DNA of 64,000 nucleotides, taken from assembly GCA_016787805.1 (NCBI GenBank), contig JAEUTY010000016.1, forward strand, positions 37,951 to 101,950, written 5' to 3'. Positions 32,892 through 42,070 of this stretch are shown one piece after another; position 1 is the stretch's first letter; each line of letters starts with the position of its first letter. A program made the translations under genes and the position numbers. The notes under the pieces are model-generated. The model did no database searches. It was given only the letters and a program-made list of their open reading frames with translations, and had not been told where the DNA came from. This DNA comes from Flavobacterium sp. Its GTDB lineage: Bacteria > Bacteroidota > Bacteroidia > Flavobacteriales > Flavobacteriaceae.

Positions 32892-33908
32892 TTAGCCAAT
32901 TACCGCTTTGCAATACATCATCAATTTGTCAAAAAACGGAATGCTTCGATACAATTGTGGTTTGTTTTTTTGGATATAACGAATCAATTCAAAACTTTGC
33001 TTTTGAGGTTTTCGAACCATTCTACGCAATGATTTTAGAAGCATTTTTTCAAGCAAAACCGCATCAAAATTACCAAGTTTTTTATTTTGAATTAAAAGTG
33101 TGTTCTCGCATTCGCAAACGCTTTTTATTGCATCAAAAGTCAATCCTTTTTGACCTTCAATTAAATTAAAAAACGATTCAATTTGAGTGTTATCTTCCTG
33201 AATACCAAACTCTTTTAATAATCCTATTTTGACTCTTTTAGTTGAACGTTTGACATTGTCAATTTTGGTTTGACTGATGTTGGTATCGTGAATTCGATAG
33301 CGAACCAACGATTCTTGAATAATGTAAAATTGTGTCTTCGTAATCAATCTACTCCACAAATGATAATCTTCGGCAGGAACAAAATCTTTATCATACCGAA
33401 TGCCATCAAGAACATTTTTTCTGAATAAAGCTGTTGAATTCCCAATCGTACAATCAATCAAAAAATTGACTTTTATTTGGTTGTGATTTTCTGGATGTTG
33501 TATGACTTTATCCGGCATTTTTTCACCAAAAGTGGTAAACCAACTACCACAAACACCTATATTTTCGTTGTTGTTTAAAATGCGAATTTGTTTTTCAAAG
33601 CGAGAAGGCATAGCAATATCGTCAGCATCCAAAAGTGCAATGAATTCGCCTTTGGCAACATCAAAACCTTCACTTCGCAAAGTTGCTGGACCTACATTCT
33701 CGGTTTTATCAACAAAAACTATTCGATTGTCTTTAGCCTGATAGGATTGAATGATTTCTTTACTAGAATCGGTAGATTTGTCGTTCAGAATAATGAGTTC
33801 AAAGTTATTGTAAGTTTGATTAAGCACACTTTCGATAGCTTCTGAAAGGTATTTTTCGCCGTTATAAACGGGCATAATCACTGAAATTTTTGGCAATTGA
33901 GAACTCAT
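32892..33908 (-). CDS. family 2 glycosyltransferase
   Basis: 338 residues. GT-A fold: ISVIMPVYNGEKYLSEAIESVLNQTY, ILNDKSTDSS and the metal-binding LLDADD (about residues 88-93), followed by an acceptor domain with AEDYHLWSRL. It transfers a sugar from a nucleotide donor to a surface glycan on the cytosolic face. The C-terminal 100 residues are basic and helical. It is divergent from the GT at 33965 with a shared palindromic promoter. Donor and acceptor unknown. Confidence 0.9.
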   Translation of the reverse strand: MSSQLPKISVIMPVYNGEKYLSEAIESVLNQTYNNFELIILNDKSTDSSKEIIQSYQAKDNRIVFVDKTENVGPATLRSEGFDVAKGEFIALLDADDIAMPSRFEKQIRILNNNENIGVCGSWFTTFGEKMPDKVIQHPENHNQIKVNFLIDCTIGNSTALFRKNVLDGIRYDKDFVPAEDYHLWSRLITKTQFYIIQESLVRYRIHDTNISQTKIDNVKRSTKRVKIGLLKEFGIQEDNTQIESFFNLIEGQKGLTFDAIKSVCECENTLLIQNKKLGNFDAVLLEKMLLKSLRRMVRKPQKQSFELIRYIQKNKPQLYRSIPFFDKLMMYCKAVIG

Positions 33909-33926
33909 TTATTACTAATCTTTTAG

Positions 33927-33943
33927 CAAATATACTATATTTG
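33927..33943. promoter_or_regulatory. palindromic divergent promoter with back-to-back -7 elements
   Basis: CAAATATAcTATATTTG is a perfect 17-bp palindrome around one central base. Read to the right it gives TATATTTG (33936-33943) for the GT at 33965; read to the left it gives TATATTTG (complement of 33927-33934) for the GT ending at 32892. Each fits TAnnTTTG, and the spacer to each start codon is about 20 bases. Confidence 0.7.
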
Positions 33944-33964
33944 TAAGACTATAATTCTATCTCT

Positions 33965-34807
33965 ATGAAAGACCATCTGATTTCCATTATCATGCCTTGT
34001 TACAATCAAGGGCAATTTTTGGAAGAAACGTTTCAATCGGTTTTCAATCAGACGTATAAAAATTGGGAATGCCTTTTAATAAATGATGGTTCTACTGATT
34101 CAACTAAAGAAATAGCGGAAAAGTGGAGTCAAAAAGATAAGCGATTTAGGTATTTTGAAAAAGAAAACGGTGGCAGAAGTAGTGCCAGAAACTTAGGTTT
34201 AGAATTTGCTGAAGGCGAATATATCCAACTTTTGGATGCTGATGATTTGTTGCATCCTGAAAAATTTCAAAAAAGCATTGAGGCATTTAAAAAGACCAAT
34301 TGCGATGTTGTGATTACAAATTTTTTACGCTTTCGAAAAACTATACATAAAACCAAAAGAGCTTTTTGTGATTTACAAAATCAACACTATAGTTTTGAAA
34401 GTATTCTGTTAGGTTGGGATGTAAAATTTTCTATACCAATACATTGTGGGATTTTTAAGCATGAAATAATTAAAGGAATTCGTTTCAATTTGCAACTAAA
34501 CGCTTACGAAGATTGGTTCTTTTGGTTGGAATCATACAAAAGAGTCAATCAAACAAATTTTATTAACGAAAATTTGGTTTACTACAGATTAAATCCTAAA
34601 GGAACTACGGTCAACTACGCGCATATGCAGGAAAATCTAAAAAAATCCTATTTTTTGATTTATAATTCTTTGGAAGAAAAATACAAAACTTTGTTTTTTG
34701 AAAGAGTAACCAACGAGTTGTTAAACGCAAAAAACGAATACAAAGAATTCAAAGACAATGTTTTTTACCGAAAATGGTTTTACAAATTGAAAAAACTATT
34801 CAAGTAA
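33965..34807 (+). CDS. family 2 glycosyltransferase
   Basis: 280 residues. GT-A signatures: ISIIMPCYNQGQFLEETFQSVFNQTYKNWECLLINDGSTDS, GGRSSARNLGLEFAEGEYIQLLDADDLLHPEKF. The C-terminal part carries AYEDWFFWLE, used for acceptor binding in related enzymes. The protein ends in basic residues that may bind the membrane. The last 12 bases overlap the end of the convergent GT gene at 34796, an unusually tight packing for genes on opposite strands. Confidence 0.9.
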   Translation: MKDHLISIIMPCYNQGQFLEETFQSVFNQTYKNWECLLINDGSTDSTKEIAEKWSQKDKRFRYFEKENGGRSSARNLGLEFAEGEYIQLLDADDLLHPEKFQKSIEAFKKTNCDVVITNFLRFRKTIHKTKRAFCDLQNQHYSFESILLGWDVKFSIPIHCGIFKHEIIKGIRFNLQLNAYEDWFFWLESYKRVNQTNFINENLVYYRLNPKGTTVNYAHMQENLKKSYFLIYNSLEEKYKTLFFERVTNELLNAKNEYKEFKDNVFYRKWFYKLKKLFK

Positions 34808-35737
34808 AGTTATTTTTTGCTTTATTTTGAGCGATTTTGACAACGGCGCACCAGCCCAAATCACTTTACACAAATACCAATATTTCGGTTTAAAAATGCT
34901 TTTTAGCAAATATTGAATGCGCATTTTGTTGAGTAAAACTTGATGCCAAAACCAACCGTAATGTTTTCGAATTACATACAAAAACGAAATTTTTAATTCG
35001 GTTTTTATCATTACACTTTGTGGAGTGCTAACGCCATGGTAATGAATGAACTCGGCTTCTGGAATTAAATAAGCAGCTTTTCCAATTTGCAGTAATCGTT
35101 TGCACAAATCCGTTTCTTCGAAGTACAGAAATATATTGGTGTCAAATCCGCCAACTTGATTGAAATCGCTTGCTTTTACCACCATAAAACTTCCTGCAAT
35201 AAACTGACCTTTCTGTGGTTGTGTGTATTTTATAGTACGATTAGGAAATTGACTTGGATTGATTTTTTCCAACAATTTTCGTCCTAAAAATTCTTTGGCA
35301 GGCGAAGCAAAATGATCCAAAGTAGGCAACATTTCGCCATTTTCTTTGTAGGCAAATGGTCCGCAAATACCCAATTTTTCATCGGCTTTCATCGCTTTTA
35401 AAATGATCGACAAACAATCGTTCATTAAAATGGAATCGTTGTTGACAAAAGCATAATAATCGGCATTAGCGTAATGAACACCAAGCATATTTCCGCCACC
35501 AAATCCCAAATTCAAATTATGTCGAATCAATTGAACTTGTGAGTATTTTTTGTTTTCTATGTAGTGTAAAAGGGCAAAATAATCGTCTTTTTCAGAAGCA
35601 TTATCGATAATAACAATTTGATAATTCAAGCCAGCATGCGTTTTCTCAATAATACTTTCCACACATTGTTGCGTGTATGTGTTGGCGTTGTAATTGATTA
35701 GAATTACGGCAATATCGTATTTTGAGCGTGATATCAT
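34796..35737 (-). CDS. family 2 glycosyltransferase, rhamnosyltransferase-like
   Basis: 313 residues. AVILINYNANTYTQQCVESII, IIDNASEKDD, NLGFGGGNMLG, YAFVNNDSIL (the DxD-like NNDS) and GSFMVVKASDFNQVGGFDTNIFLYFEETDLCKRL are typical of the WcaA/rhamnosyltransferase branch of GT2. It overlaps the next upstream gene by four bases (35734), so at least three glycosyltransferases on this strand (34796-37289) form one operon. The C-terminal 60 residues include a hydrophobic amphipathic region. Confidence 0.88.
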   Translation of the reverse strand: MISRSKYDIAVILINYNANTYTQQCVESIIEKTHAGLNYQIVIIDNASEKDDYFALLHYIENKKYSQVQLIRHNLNLGFGGGNMLGVHYANADYYAFVNNDSILMNDCLSIILKAMKADEKLGICGPFAYKENGEMLPTLDHFASPAKEFLGRKLLEKINPSQFPNRTIKYTQPQKGQFIAGSFMVVKASDFNQVGGFDTNIFLYFEETDLCKRLLQIGKAAYLIPEAEFIHYHGVSTPQSVMIKTELKISFLYVIRKHYGWFWHQVLLNKMRIQYLLKSIFKPKYWYLCKVIWAGAPLSKSLKIKQKITLLE

Positions 35738-36531
35738 AAGTACTGATTAATTCCTTTTTCTATAAAAGTAAGCTTTTTTTCAGTGGTTTCTTTTTCGATT
35801 TCATTGTTGATTTCGATATGGCTTTTCGATTGTTCTTTGTGGTAAATATGATAGGCAATTCCAGCGTATTTCAATCTTTTTCCTTTGATTCCAATATTGT
35901 GTAAACGCTGAATCATTTCTGAATCGTCAATTCCCCAACCTACTAAACCTTCGTTAAATCCATTAACTTTGATAAAATCTTCTCTCCAAAACGACATATT
36001 GCAACCGCGCAATTTTCCTGAGCGATTTTCGTAATATTTAGCAAATTTCATCAAAAAAGGAATGCGTAAGGTTCGACCACGTTTTTTGATTCCTTTATCA
36101 AAAAGACCAAAATGGATGGTTTTGTTTTTGAAAATTTCATCCAAAATTGCAGCTTGGATGTTTACACGCGAACCAAATAAATAAACGCCTTTTTCAGCAT
36201 TTTTTAAATGATCTTCAACAAAATAACGGTTCATGATGATGTCGCCGTCAATTTCGATAATGTAATCGCCTTTGGCTTGCGCAATTGCCTTATTCATTAT
36301 TTTAGGCTTCTGATTGCCATTGTCTTCATGCCAAATGTGAATCAACGGAATCGGAAATAGTTTTTGGTATTTTTCAATGAGTACTTTGGTTTCTTCCCTC
36401 GATCCGTCGTCGGCAATTAGTACCTCGTTAGGTAAAATGCTTTGGTTTAAAACACTTTCCAAAAGTAATTCTAATGCTTGCGGCCAATTGTAAGTTGGTG
36501 TAACTAATGAGGATGAGGGAAATGAACTCAT
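35734..36531 (-). CDS. family 2 glycosyltransferase with GT7-type C-terminal domain
   Basis: 265 residues from the ATG at 36531, just after the stop codon of the upstream gene. The N-terminal GT2 domain (SLVTPTYNWPQALELLLESVL, LIADDGSREETKVLI, IHIWHEDNGNQKP, YIIEIDGDIIM) leads into the galactosyltransferase-like tail RGCNMSFWREDFIKVNGFNEGLVGWGIDDSEM. The gene at 38862 encodes a protein with the same architecture (WHEDNGFQKT, MTDGDCI, GGEDREFGERL), so the two are paralogues. Donor unknown. Confidence 0.88.
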   Translation of the reverse strand: MSSFPSSSLVTPTYNWPQALELLLESVLNQSILPNEVLIADDGSREETKVLIEKYQKLFPIPLIHIWHEDNGNQKPKIMNKAIAQAKGDYIIEIDGDIIMNRYFVEDHLKNAEKGVYLFGSRVNIQAAILDEIFKNKTIHFGLFDKGIKKRGRTLRIPFLMKFAKYYENRSGKLRGCNMSFWREDFIKVNGFNEGLVGWGIDDSEMIQRLHNIGIKGKRLKYAGIAYHIYHKEQSKSHIEINNEIEKETTEKKLTFIEKGINQYL

Positions 36532-36533
36532 AA

Positions 36534-37289
36534 TTATTCTATTTTTCGATACATCATCCAAAGTTGAAGGTATCGTTTGAAAACTGAAAAAGAGTGAACA
36601 TAGGACAAAATAAAACCTTCTTTGCCGTCTAAAATTCCCATTCTAAAAATGTATTGCCACAAAAAACGGTACGTTGGACGAATAAAAAAGTGGTATAAAT
36701 TGGGTCGTTTTTTTTGTTTGTATAGATTCTCAGCTTGTAATTTGCTGTACAAATTGAGTTTGTCATTGTAGTTGTCAAAATTCTTGTAACTAAAATGATT
36801 GAGTTTGTTTTTTAAAATACACGTTTTTCCGTTGCTTTGTACCAATTCGTGTACCAAATTCCCGTTGTATTTACAATGATTTTTGTTGAATAAACGTATC
36901 GCTTTATCGTTTTGCCAACCACCATATTTTATAAGTTTCCCCATAAAATAGAAGTTACGCTTAATGTAAAAGGCAACTTTATCTTTAGGATTTTCTAATG
37001 TTTTAATGATTTCTTTTTCCAATTCTGGCGAAATAATTTCATCGAGATCAAAAAACAAAATCCATTCATTTGTAGCTTGCTCAATGGCAAAATTCCGCTG
37101 GTTGGAAAAATCATCAAATTTGCGTTGGATTACTTTTACGCCAAGTTCTTCAGCTATTGTTATTGTTTTGTCTTTACTTTGTGAATCCACAAAAATGATT
37201 TCATCTGCAAAAGATAAACTTTCAACATAACGTTTCACGTTGTCTTCTTCGTTGTACGTAATTGCTAAAGCGGTAATTTTTGGTGCCAA
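36534..37289 (-). CDS. WaaE/KdtX-like family 2 glycosyltransferase
   Basis: 251 residues, starting with TTG at 37289 because no ATG occurs before the catalytic domain. ITALAITYNEEDNVKRYVESLSFADEIIFVDSQSKD, FDDFSNQRNFAIEQATNEWILFFDLDEIISPEL and WQNDKAIRLFNKNHCKYNGNLVHE are typical of LPS-core beta-glucosyltransferases of the WaaE group. A paralogue is encoded at 38071-38808 (VIIPTFNEEKYIQDC, FDNFSNQKNEAIKLAKGDWILFIDADERV). First gene of the minus-strand GT operon. Confidence 0.85.
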   Translation of the reverse strand: MAPKITALAITYNEEDNVKRYVESLSFADEIIFVDSQSKDKTITIAEELGVKVIQRKFDDFSNQRNFAIEQATNEWILFFDLDEIISPELEKEIIKTLENPKDKVAFYIKRNFYFMGKLIKYGGWQNDKAIRLFNKNHCKYNGNLVHELVQSNGKTCILKNKLNHFSYKNFDNYNDKLNLYSKLQAENLYKQKKRPNLYHFFIRPTYRFLWQYIFRMGILDGKEGFILSYVHSFSVFKRYLQLWMMYRKIE

Positions 37290-37320
37290 ATTATTTTGGT
37301 TCTTTTGGTGTATATCTCTA

Positions 37321-37328
37321 CAAAAGTA
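37321..37328 (-). promoter_or_regulatory. -7 promoter element of the minus-strand GT operon
   Basis: TACTTTTG on the minus strand, 31 bases upstream of the TTG start at 37289. A TTG lies 15 bases further up, a little short of the usual spacing. Confidence 0.5.
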
Positions 37329-37365
37329 ATAATTTTACGCTAACAATTTATTTCAACACACAGAA

Positions 37366-38079
37366 ATGGCTCGATTTCCCGTATTAATGTACCACAATAT
37401 TTCACCTAATGAAGAGGAAAGTATCGATTTGACTATTTCTACCCGACGATTTGAGGAACAATTGCGTTATTTGAGTGAGAAAAATTATGCAAGTGTTTTT
37501 GCTTCTGAATTGCTAAATGAAACAAAATTACCGGCCAAATTTGTGGTGATTACATTTGATGATGTGACCGAAAATCAAATGCAATTTGCCATTCCGTTAT
37601 TAAAAAAATACAATTGCAAAGCCACTTTTTTTATTCCGTTTGCTTATGTTGGTAAAACGGACGAGTGGAACATTGGTGCTGAAAAAATAATGACTATCGA
37701 ACAATTGCAATCAATTGATTCAGCTGTTGTAGAGTTAGGTCATCATTCGTATTTTCATCAAAAATATGCAACGTTAACAGCCGAAGAAATACAAAAGGAT
37801 TTTGACTTGAGTGATCAATTCATTCAACAAAACAATTTGAATGTGTTTCCAGCATTAGCCTATCCTTATGGTAATTTTCCGAAAAAAGGAGAGAAGAAAG
37901 CTGTTTTCTTTGATTTACTTCAAAAAAACAACATCAAATTGGCCTTTCGAATCGGAAATAGAACGAATAAATTTCCTTTGAAAAACAACTATCAAATCAA
38001 ACGAATTGACGTTAAAGGTCAAGATAATCTGTTGACTTTTAAATGGAAATTACGATTGGGAAAATTGCGACTATTTTAG
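37366..38079 (+). CDS. polysaccharide deacetylase (NodB fold)
   Basis: 237 residues. The NodB motifs are visible: FPVLMYHNIS at the N-terminus, FVVITFDDV with the catalytic and metal-binding aspartates, LGHHSYFHQ with the two metal histidines, and a RPPY-like ALAYPYGNF. It removes N-acetyl groups from a polysaccharide. No signal peptide is seen, so it may act in the cytosol or on a lipid-linked precursor. It sits alone on the plus strand between minus-strand glycosyltransferases, and its end overlaps the next gene by nine bases. Confidence 0.88.
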   Translation: MARFPVLMYHNISPNEEESIDLTISTRRFEEQLRYLSEKNYASVFASELLNETKLPAKFVVITFDDVTENQMQFAIPLLKKYNCKATFFIPFAYVGKTDEWNIGAEKIMTIEQLQSIDSAVVELGHHSYFHQKYATLTAEEIQKDFDLSDQFIQQNNLNVFPALAYPYGNFPKKGEKKAVFFDLLQKNNIKLAFRIGNRTNKFPLKNNYQIKRIDVKGQDNLLTFKWKLRLGKLRLF

Positions 38080-38808
38080 TTTTTTGTCGATTAAAATCAT
38101 TTTTACATAACGCGAAAAAACACCGTACGCATCGATTGTAGCAACTGCTAAACCAGGAATTCCATCCAAAAACCCACGGCGAATAATGTAGGTGTGAAAA
38201 AAACGGTAAAACGGTTTGAATAGCAAATGCAAATAAGTTGCTTTTTTGTTTTTGTCTTTGGCCATTTTTGCCTGAAACCAAGCATATGAATCTTTCTTTT
38301 TGATGTAATGAAACAAACCTTTGTAGGTGTAATGAATCATAAAGTTTTCTAGCAAACCAACACTTCCTTCGTGGATCAATTTTTCGTGAACTTCTCCTTC
38401 AAAATGAACAGAATTATTTTTAACCAACCGTGTTACTTTGTTTTCAGTATGGTATAAAAAACGGTTCATGTAAAAATGTGGAAATCGAATTTTGTAGGCG
38501 TTGTGCTTGGCATTGGCTATCGTTTCCTGAATTTCGTATTGCAATTTTTGTGGCACTCGTTCGTCGGCATCTATAAACAAAATCCAATCGCCTTTGGCTA
38601 ATTTTATAGCTTCATTTTTCTGATTCGAAAAATTGTCAAATTGACGTTGAATGATTTCACAATTGCACTTTTTGGCAATGTTGACTGTATCATCTGAACT
38701 AAAAGAGTCAATCACAATAATTTGGTTGGCAAAAGCAACCGAATGCAAACAATCTTGAATGTATTTTTCTTCATTGAATGTCGGAATAATAACTGTTAGC
38801 GTTTGCAT
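38071..38808 (-). CDS. WaaE/KdtX-like family 2 glycosyltransferase
   Basis: 245 residues from the ATG at 38808; an upstream in-frame start would overlap the promoter at 38827-38834. It has LTVIIPTFNEEKYIQDCLHSVAFANQIIVIDSFSSDD, FIDADERVPQKLQYEI and the VHEKLIHEG segment. It is a paralogue of the gene at 36534-37289. The C-terminus (FKPFYRFFHTYIIRRGFLDGIPGLAVATI) is close in both. Probably adds a sugar to an LPS-like core. Confidence 0.87.
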   Translation of the reverse strand: MQTLTVIIPTFNEEKYIQDCLHSVAFANQIIVIDSFSSDDTVNIAKKCNCEIIQRQFDNFSNQKNEAIKLAKGDWILFIDADERVPQKLQYEIQETIANAKHNAYKIRFPHFYMNRFLYHTENKVTRLVKNNSVHFEGEVHEKLIHEGSVGLLENFMIHYTYKGLFHYIKKKDSYAWFQAKMAKDKNKKATYLHLLFKPFYRFFHTYIIRRGFLDGIPGLAVATIDAYGVFSRYVKMILIDKKLK

Positions 38809-38826
38809 AGTAAAATTGGTAGAGTT

Positions 38827-38834
38827 CAAACATA
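38827..38834 (-). promoter_or_regulatory. -7 promoter element for the minus-strand GT
   Basis: TATGTTTG on the minus strand, with TTG 20 bases upstream (complement of 38855-38857). A full match to the flavobacterial promoter. Its -33 element lies just beyond the -7 element of the divergent promoter at 38847-38854. Confidence 0.75.
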
Positions 38835-38846
38835 GAAAAAAAAAAT

Positions 38847-38854
38847 TATCTTTG
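38847..38854 (+). promoter_or_regulatory. -7 promoter element for the plus-strand GT with very short leader
   Basis: TATCTTTG ends only seven bases before the ATG at 38862. With a normal distance between -7 and transcription start, the mRNA would carry almost no 5' leader. Confidence 0.65.
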
Positions 38855-38861
38855 CAATCTA

Positions 38862-39677
38862 ATGAAGAAAGATATTTCAGTCATAATAAGTACGTACAAT
38901 TCGCCCGAATGGTTGGCCAAAGTTCTTTATGGATACAATGCTCAGACATTCAGAAATTTTGAAGTAATTATAGCTGATGACGGTTCGGATGAGCGAACAA
39001 AAGAATGCATTGAGAAACTTCAAAAAGAGGTTTTTTTTCCCATTGTACATGTTTGGCACGAAGACAATGGTTTTCAAAAAACCGTTATACTCAACAAAGC
39101 CATTTTAAAATCTACTACCGATTATATTTTGATGACCGACGGCGATTGTATTCCGCGTGAAGACTTCGTTGAGCACCATATTAAACACAGAGAAGAAGGT
39201 TATTTTTTATCTGGTGGATATTATAAATTGCCCATGGATTTGTCATTGAAAATCACCAAAGAAGACATTTATTCGGGCAAATGTTTCGATATTGATTGGT
39301 TGCGTCAAAAAGGAATTAAACTTTCATTTAAAAATAATAAGCTCATTGCTAGTGGTTTAAAAAGTTGGATTTTGAATTTCACGACACCCACGACACCCAG
39401 TTGGAATGGTCATAACGCTTCGGGTTGGAAAGCTGATTTTTTTGCTGTCAACGGATTTGATGAACGCATGCAATACGGCGGAGAAGATCGTGAGTTTGGT
39501 GAACGATTAACCAATCATGGCATAAAATCAAAACAAATTCGGTATTCAACAGTTTGTATTCATTTGGATCATGCGCGAGGTTATGTCAAACCCGAAATGA
39601 TTCAAAAAAACCTTCAAATCCGCAAAGAAACCAAAGAAACGAAACGAACTTGGACGGAATTCGGAATTGTGAAGTAA
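38862..39677 (+). CDS. family 2 glycosyltransferase with GT7-type C-terminal domain
   Basis: 271 residues. ISVIISTYNSPEWLAKVLYGYNAQTFRNFEVIIADDGSDERT, VWHEDNGFQKTVILNKAI, ILMTDGDCIPREDFVEHH, and a C-terminal WNGHNASGWKADFFAVNGFDERMQYGGEDREFGERL. It is a paralogue of the gene at 35734-36531. The basic, helical end (QKNLQIRKETKETKRT) may bind the membrane or partner proteins. The promoter is unusually close to the start codon. Confidence 0.9.
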   Translation: MKKDISVIISTYNSPEWLAKVLYGYNAQTFRNFEVIIADDGSDERTKECIEKLQKEVFFPIVHVWHEDNGFQKTVILNKAILKSTTDYILMTDGDCIPREDFVEHHIKHREEGYFLSGGYYKLPMDLSLKITKEDIYSGKCFDIDWLRQKGIKLSFKNNKLIASGLKSWILNFTTPTTPSWNGHNASGWKADFFAVNGFDERMQYGGEDREFGERLTNHGIKSKQIRYSTVCIHLDHARGYVKPEMIQKNLQIRKETKETKRTWTEFGIVK

Positions 39678-39788
39678 AGTTTTAGGTTGTAAGTTGTAGT
39701 TTTATAGTATTATAGACGAGATAGAAAAACCAACTACAAACCTAAATAAACTATTATAGCTATATTTAACATTAAAAGACATTACATT

Positions 39789-41993
39789 ATGGAGAAACTA
39801 TACTTTTTAGCAATAACATTTTTGTTTGTTACATTTTCAAATGCTCAATCAATTATAATTCCTGACGCTAATTTTAAAGCTAAATTGTTAGAAGCAAATA
39901 CAACTAATACTATTGCTCAAAATAATAATAATGAAAATATAAAAGTTGATACAAATAATGATGGAGAAATCCAACTGAGTGAAGCGTTACTAGTTTATAA
40001 GCTAAATGTAGGAAACAGTTCAATAATTGATTTAACAGGAATTGAAAGTTTTATAAACTTGAGAAGATTAAATTGTTCAGCAAATCAAATCACAGGTATC
40101 AACGCTGTTAGTTTAACATATTTGGAATGGTTAAATTGTGCTAATAATCAATTAACTTCATTAAATATGAGTGGATTAACTAATTTACAAAGTTTATATT
40201 GTAATATAAATCAATTTTCAAATTTAGATGCAAGTGGATTGACCAATTTACAAATTTTAAATTGCAATAACAATCAATTGATAGATTTGAACTTAAGCGG
40301 TTTAATTAATTTGCAATATTTAGATTGTGTTTATAATCAATTACCAAGTTTAAATTTAAGTGATTCAAATAATTTAATAAGTCTGACTTGTCATAATAAT
40401 CAATTGTCAAGTTTAAATGTAAGTAATGCAGCTAATATGAATTGGTTGGATTGTTATGCCAATCAGCTAACAAGTTTGTTTATAAAAAACGATAATTTAT
40501 CTTGGCAAAGTTTAATGTTTCAAGGTAATCCAAACTTGCAATATGTTTGCGCTGATGAAGCAGATATAGCATTAGTTCAACTAAAAATAAATCAATACGG
40601 GTATACCAATTGCCATGTAAATAGTTATTGCAGTTTTACTCCTGGAGAAACTTTTTACACCATTCAAGGTAGCGATAGAATTGACTCTAACAATGATGGT
40701 TGTAACACTTTAGATGTAATTTATCCTAATTTAAAGTTTGTTATATCCAATGGCTCTATTTCTGGAACTTTAATTTCAAATAATTCTGGTAATTATAGTA
40801 TTCCAATTCAAGCTGGTACACATACTATTACACCCCAATTTGAAAATCCTAGTTATTTTTTAGTTTCACCTGCAAGTGCAACAGTAACTTTTCCTTCAAC
40901 AGCAAGTCCGTTTACACAAAATTTTTGCATTATGCCTAATGGTGTTTTTCATGATTTGGAAATTCTACTAATTCCAGTAGGTGTTGCGCGTCCTGGTTTT
41001 GATGCTACTTATAAAATTAAATACAAAAACAAAGGCAATCAAATTGAGAATTTCGCTAGCATTAATTTTAATTTCAATGATGCTATTTTAGATTATGTTT
41101 CGTCAAGTTTAACTCCTTCAAGTCAGATTGTAAATATGCTTAGTTGGAATATTGGGAATATACTACCATTTCAAAGTGGAGAAATTACAATTACTTTTAA
41201 TGTTAATTCGCCTATGGAAACTCCTGCAGTAAATGTTGGTGATTTATTAAACTATTCATTAATTATTAACTTAGCTACTGACATAAATCAAGACGATAAT
41301 ATATTTAGTTATGATCAAACCGTTGTGAATTCTTATGATCCAAATGATAAAGAATGTTTGCAAGGTCCAATCATCAATCCAAACATGATAGGTAACTATA
41401 TTAATTATAAAATTCGTTTTGAAAATACAGGAACATATCCTGCGCAAAATATAGTCATTAAAGATATTATCGACACCAACAAATTTGAACTTTCAACACT
41501 TCAAATGATTGATGCTTCACACAGTTGCGTGACCCGAATTACCAATCCAAACAAAGTTGAATTTATTTTTGAAAACATTAATCTTCCTTTTGATGATGCT
41601 TCAAATGATGGTTATGTTGTGTTTAAAATTAAAACGTTGTCAACTCTTGTTGAGAATTCAACTATAAGTAATAATGCCAGTATTTATTTTGATTATAATT
41701 TTCCAATAGTAACCAACACAGCAACTTCAATCTTTGCCAGTTTAGAAACTAACGAATTTGAAAATACATCGGTTGTGGTTTATCCTAATCCTACAAATGA
41801 TATCATCAATATTAATTGTAATGATATGATTAAAAACATTTCGCTATATGACATTCAAGGAAGATTATTGTTGTCAAAAATTATAGATTCTCAATCAGCG
41901 ATACTTGAACTAACAAATAAAAACTCTGGAATTTATTTTATAAAAGTTATTACAGTTAATGGAATGAAGGTAGAGAAGATATTGAAGCCGTAG
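39789..41993 (+). CDS. T9SS-secreted leucine-rich-repeat protein
   Basis: 734 residues. A signal peptide (to about 19, FSNAQS) is followed by an N-terminal FKAKLLEANTTNTIAQN domain, six or so leucine-rich repeats of 21-22 residues (about 85-240) with the pattern LxCxxNQLxxLNLSxLxNL, a region typical of bacteroidetal adhesins (about 270-400), a DUF7619-like domain (about 515-650, with KIRFENTGTYPAQNIVIKDIIDTNKF), and a type A T9SS C-terminal sorting domain (about 665-734, VVVYPNPTNDIININ to KVEKILKP). It is exported and probably attached to the cell surface. It may bind protein or glycan partners. It stands between glycosylation genes, which may be coincidence. Confidence 0.9.
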   Translation: MEKLYFLAITFLFVTFSNAQSIIIPDANFKAKLLEANTTNTIAQNNNNENIKVDTNNDGEIQLSEALLVYKLNVGNSSIIDLTGIESFINLRRLNCSANQITGINAVSLTYLEWLNCANNQLTSLNMSGLTNLQSLYCNINQFSNLDASGLTNLQILNCNNNQLIDLNLSGLINLQYLDCVYNQLPSLNLSDSNNLISLTCHNNQLSSLNVSNAANMNWLDCYANQLTSLFIKNDNLSWQSLMFQGNPNLQYVCADEADIALVQLKINQYGYTNCHVNSYCSFTPGETFYTIQGSDRIDSNNDGCNTLDVIYPNLKFVISNGSISGTLISNNSGNYSIPIQAGTHTITPQFENPSYFLVSPASATVTFPSTASPFTQNFCIMPNGVFHDLEILLIPVGVARPGFDATYKIKYKNKGNQIENFASINFNFNDAILDYVSSSLTPSSQIVNMLSWNIGNILPFQSGEITITFNVNSPMETPAVNVGDLLNYSLIINLATDINQDDNIFSYDQTVVNSYDPNDKECLQGPIINPNMIGNYINYKIRFENTGTYPAQNIVIKDIIDTNKFELSTLQMIDASHSCVTRITNPNKVEFIFENINLPFDDASNDGYVVFKIKTLSTLVENSTISNNASIYFDYNFPIVTNTATSIFASLETNEFENTSVVVYPNPTNDIININCNDMIKNISLYDIQGRLLLSKIIDSQSAILELTNKNSGIYFIKVITVNGMKVEKILKP

Positions 41994-42070
41994 TTTGTGA
42001 GTTGTAGGATATAGATTATTGGCTGAAGGTTTGCTTTCAAAAAGCTGATTTTCAAATAAAAAACAATTGA

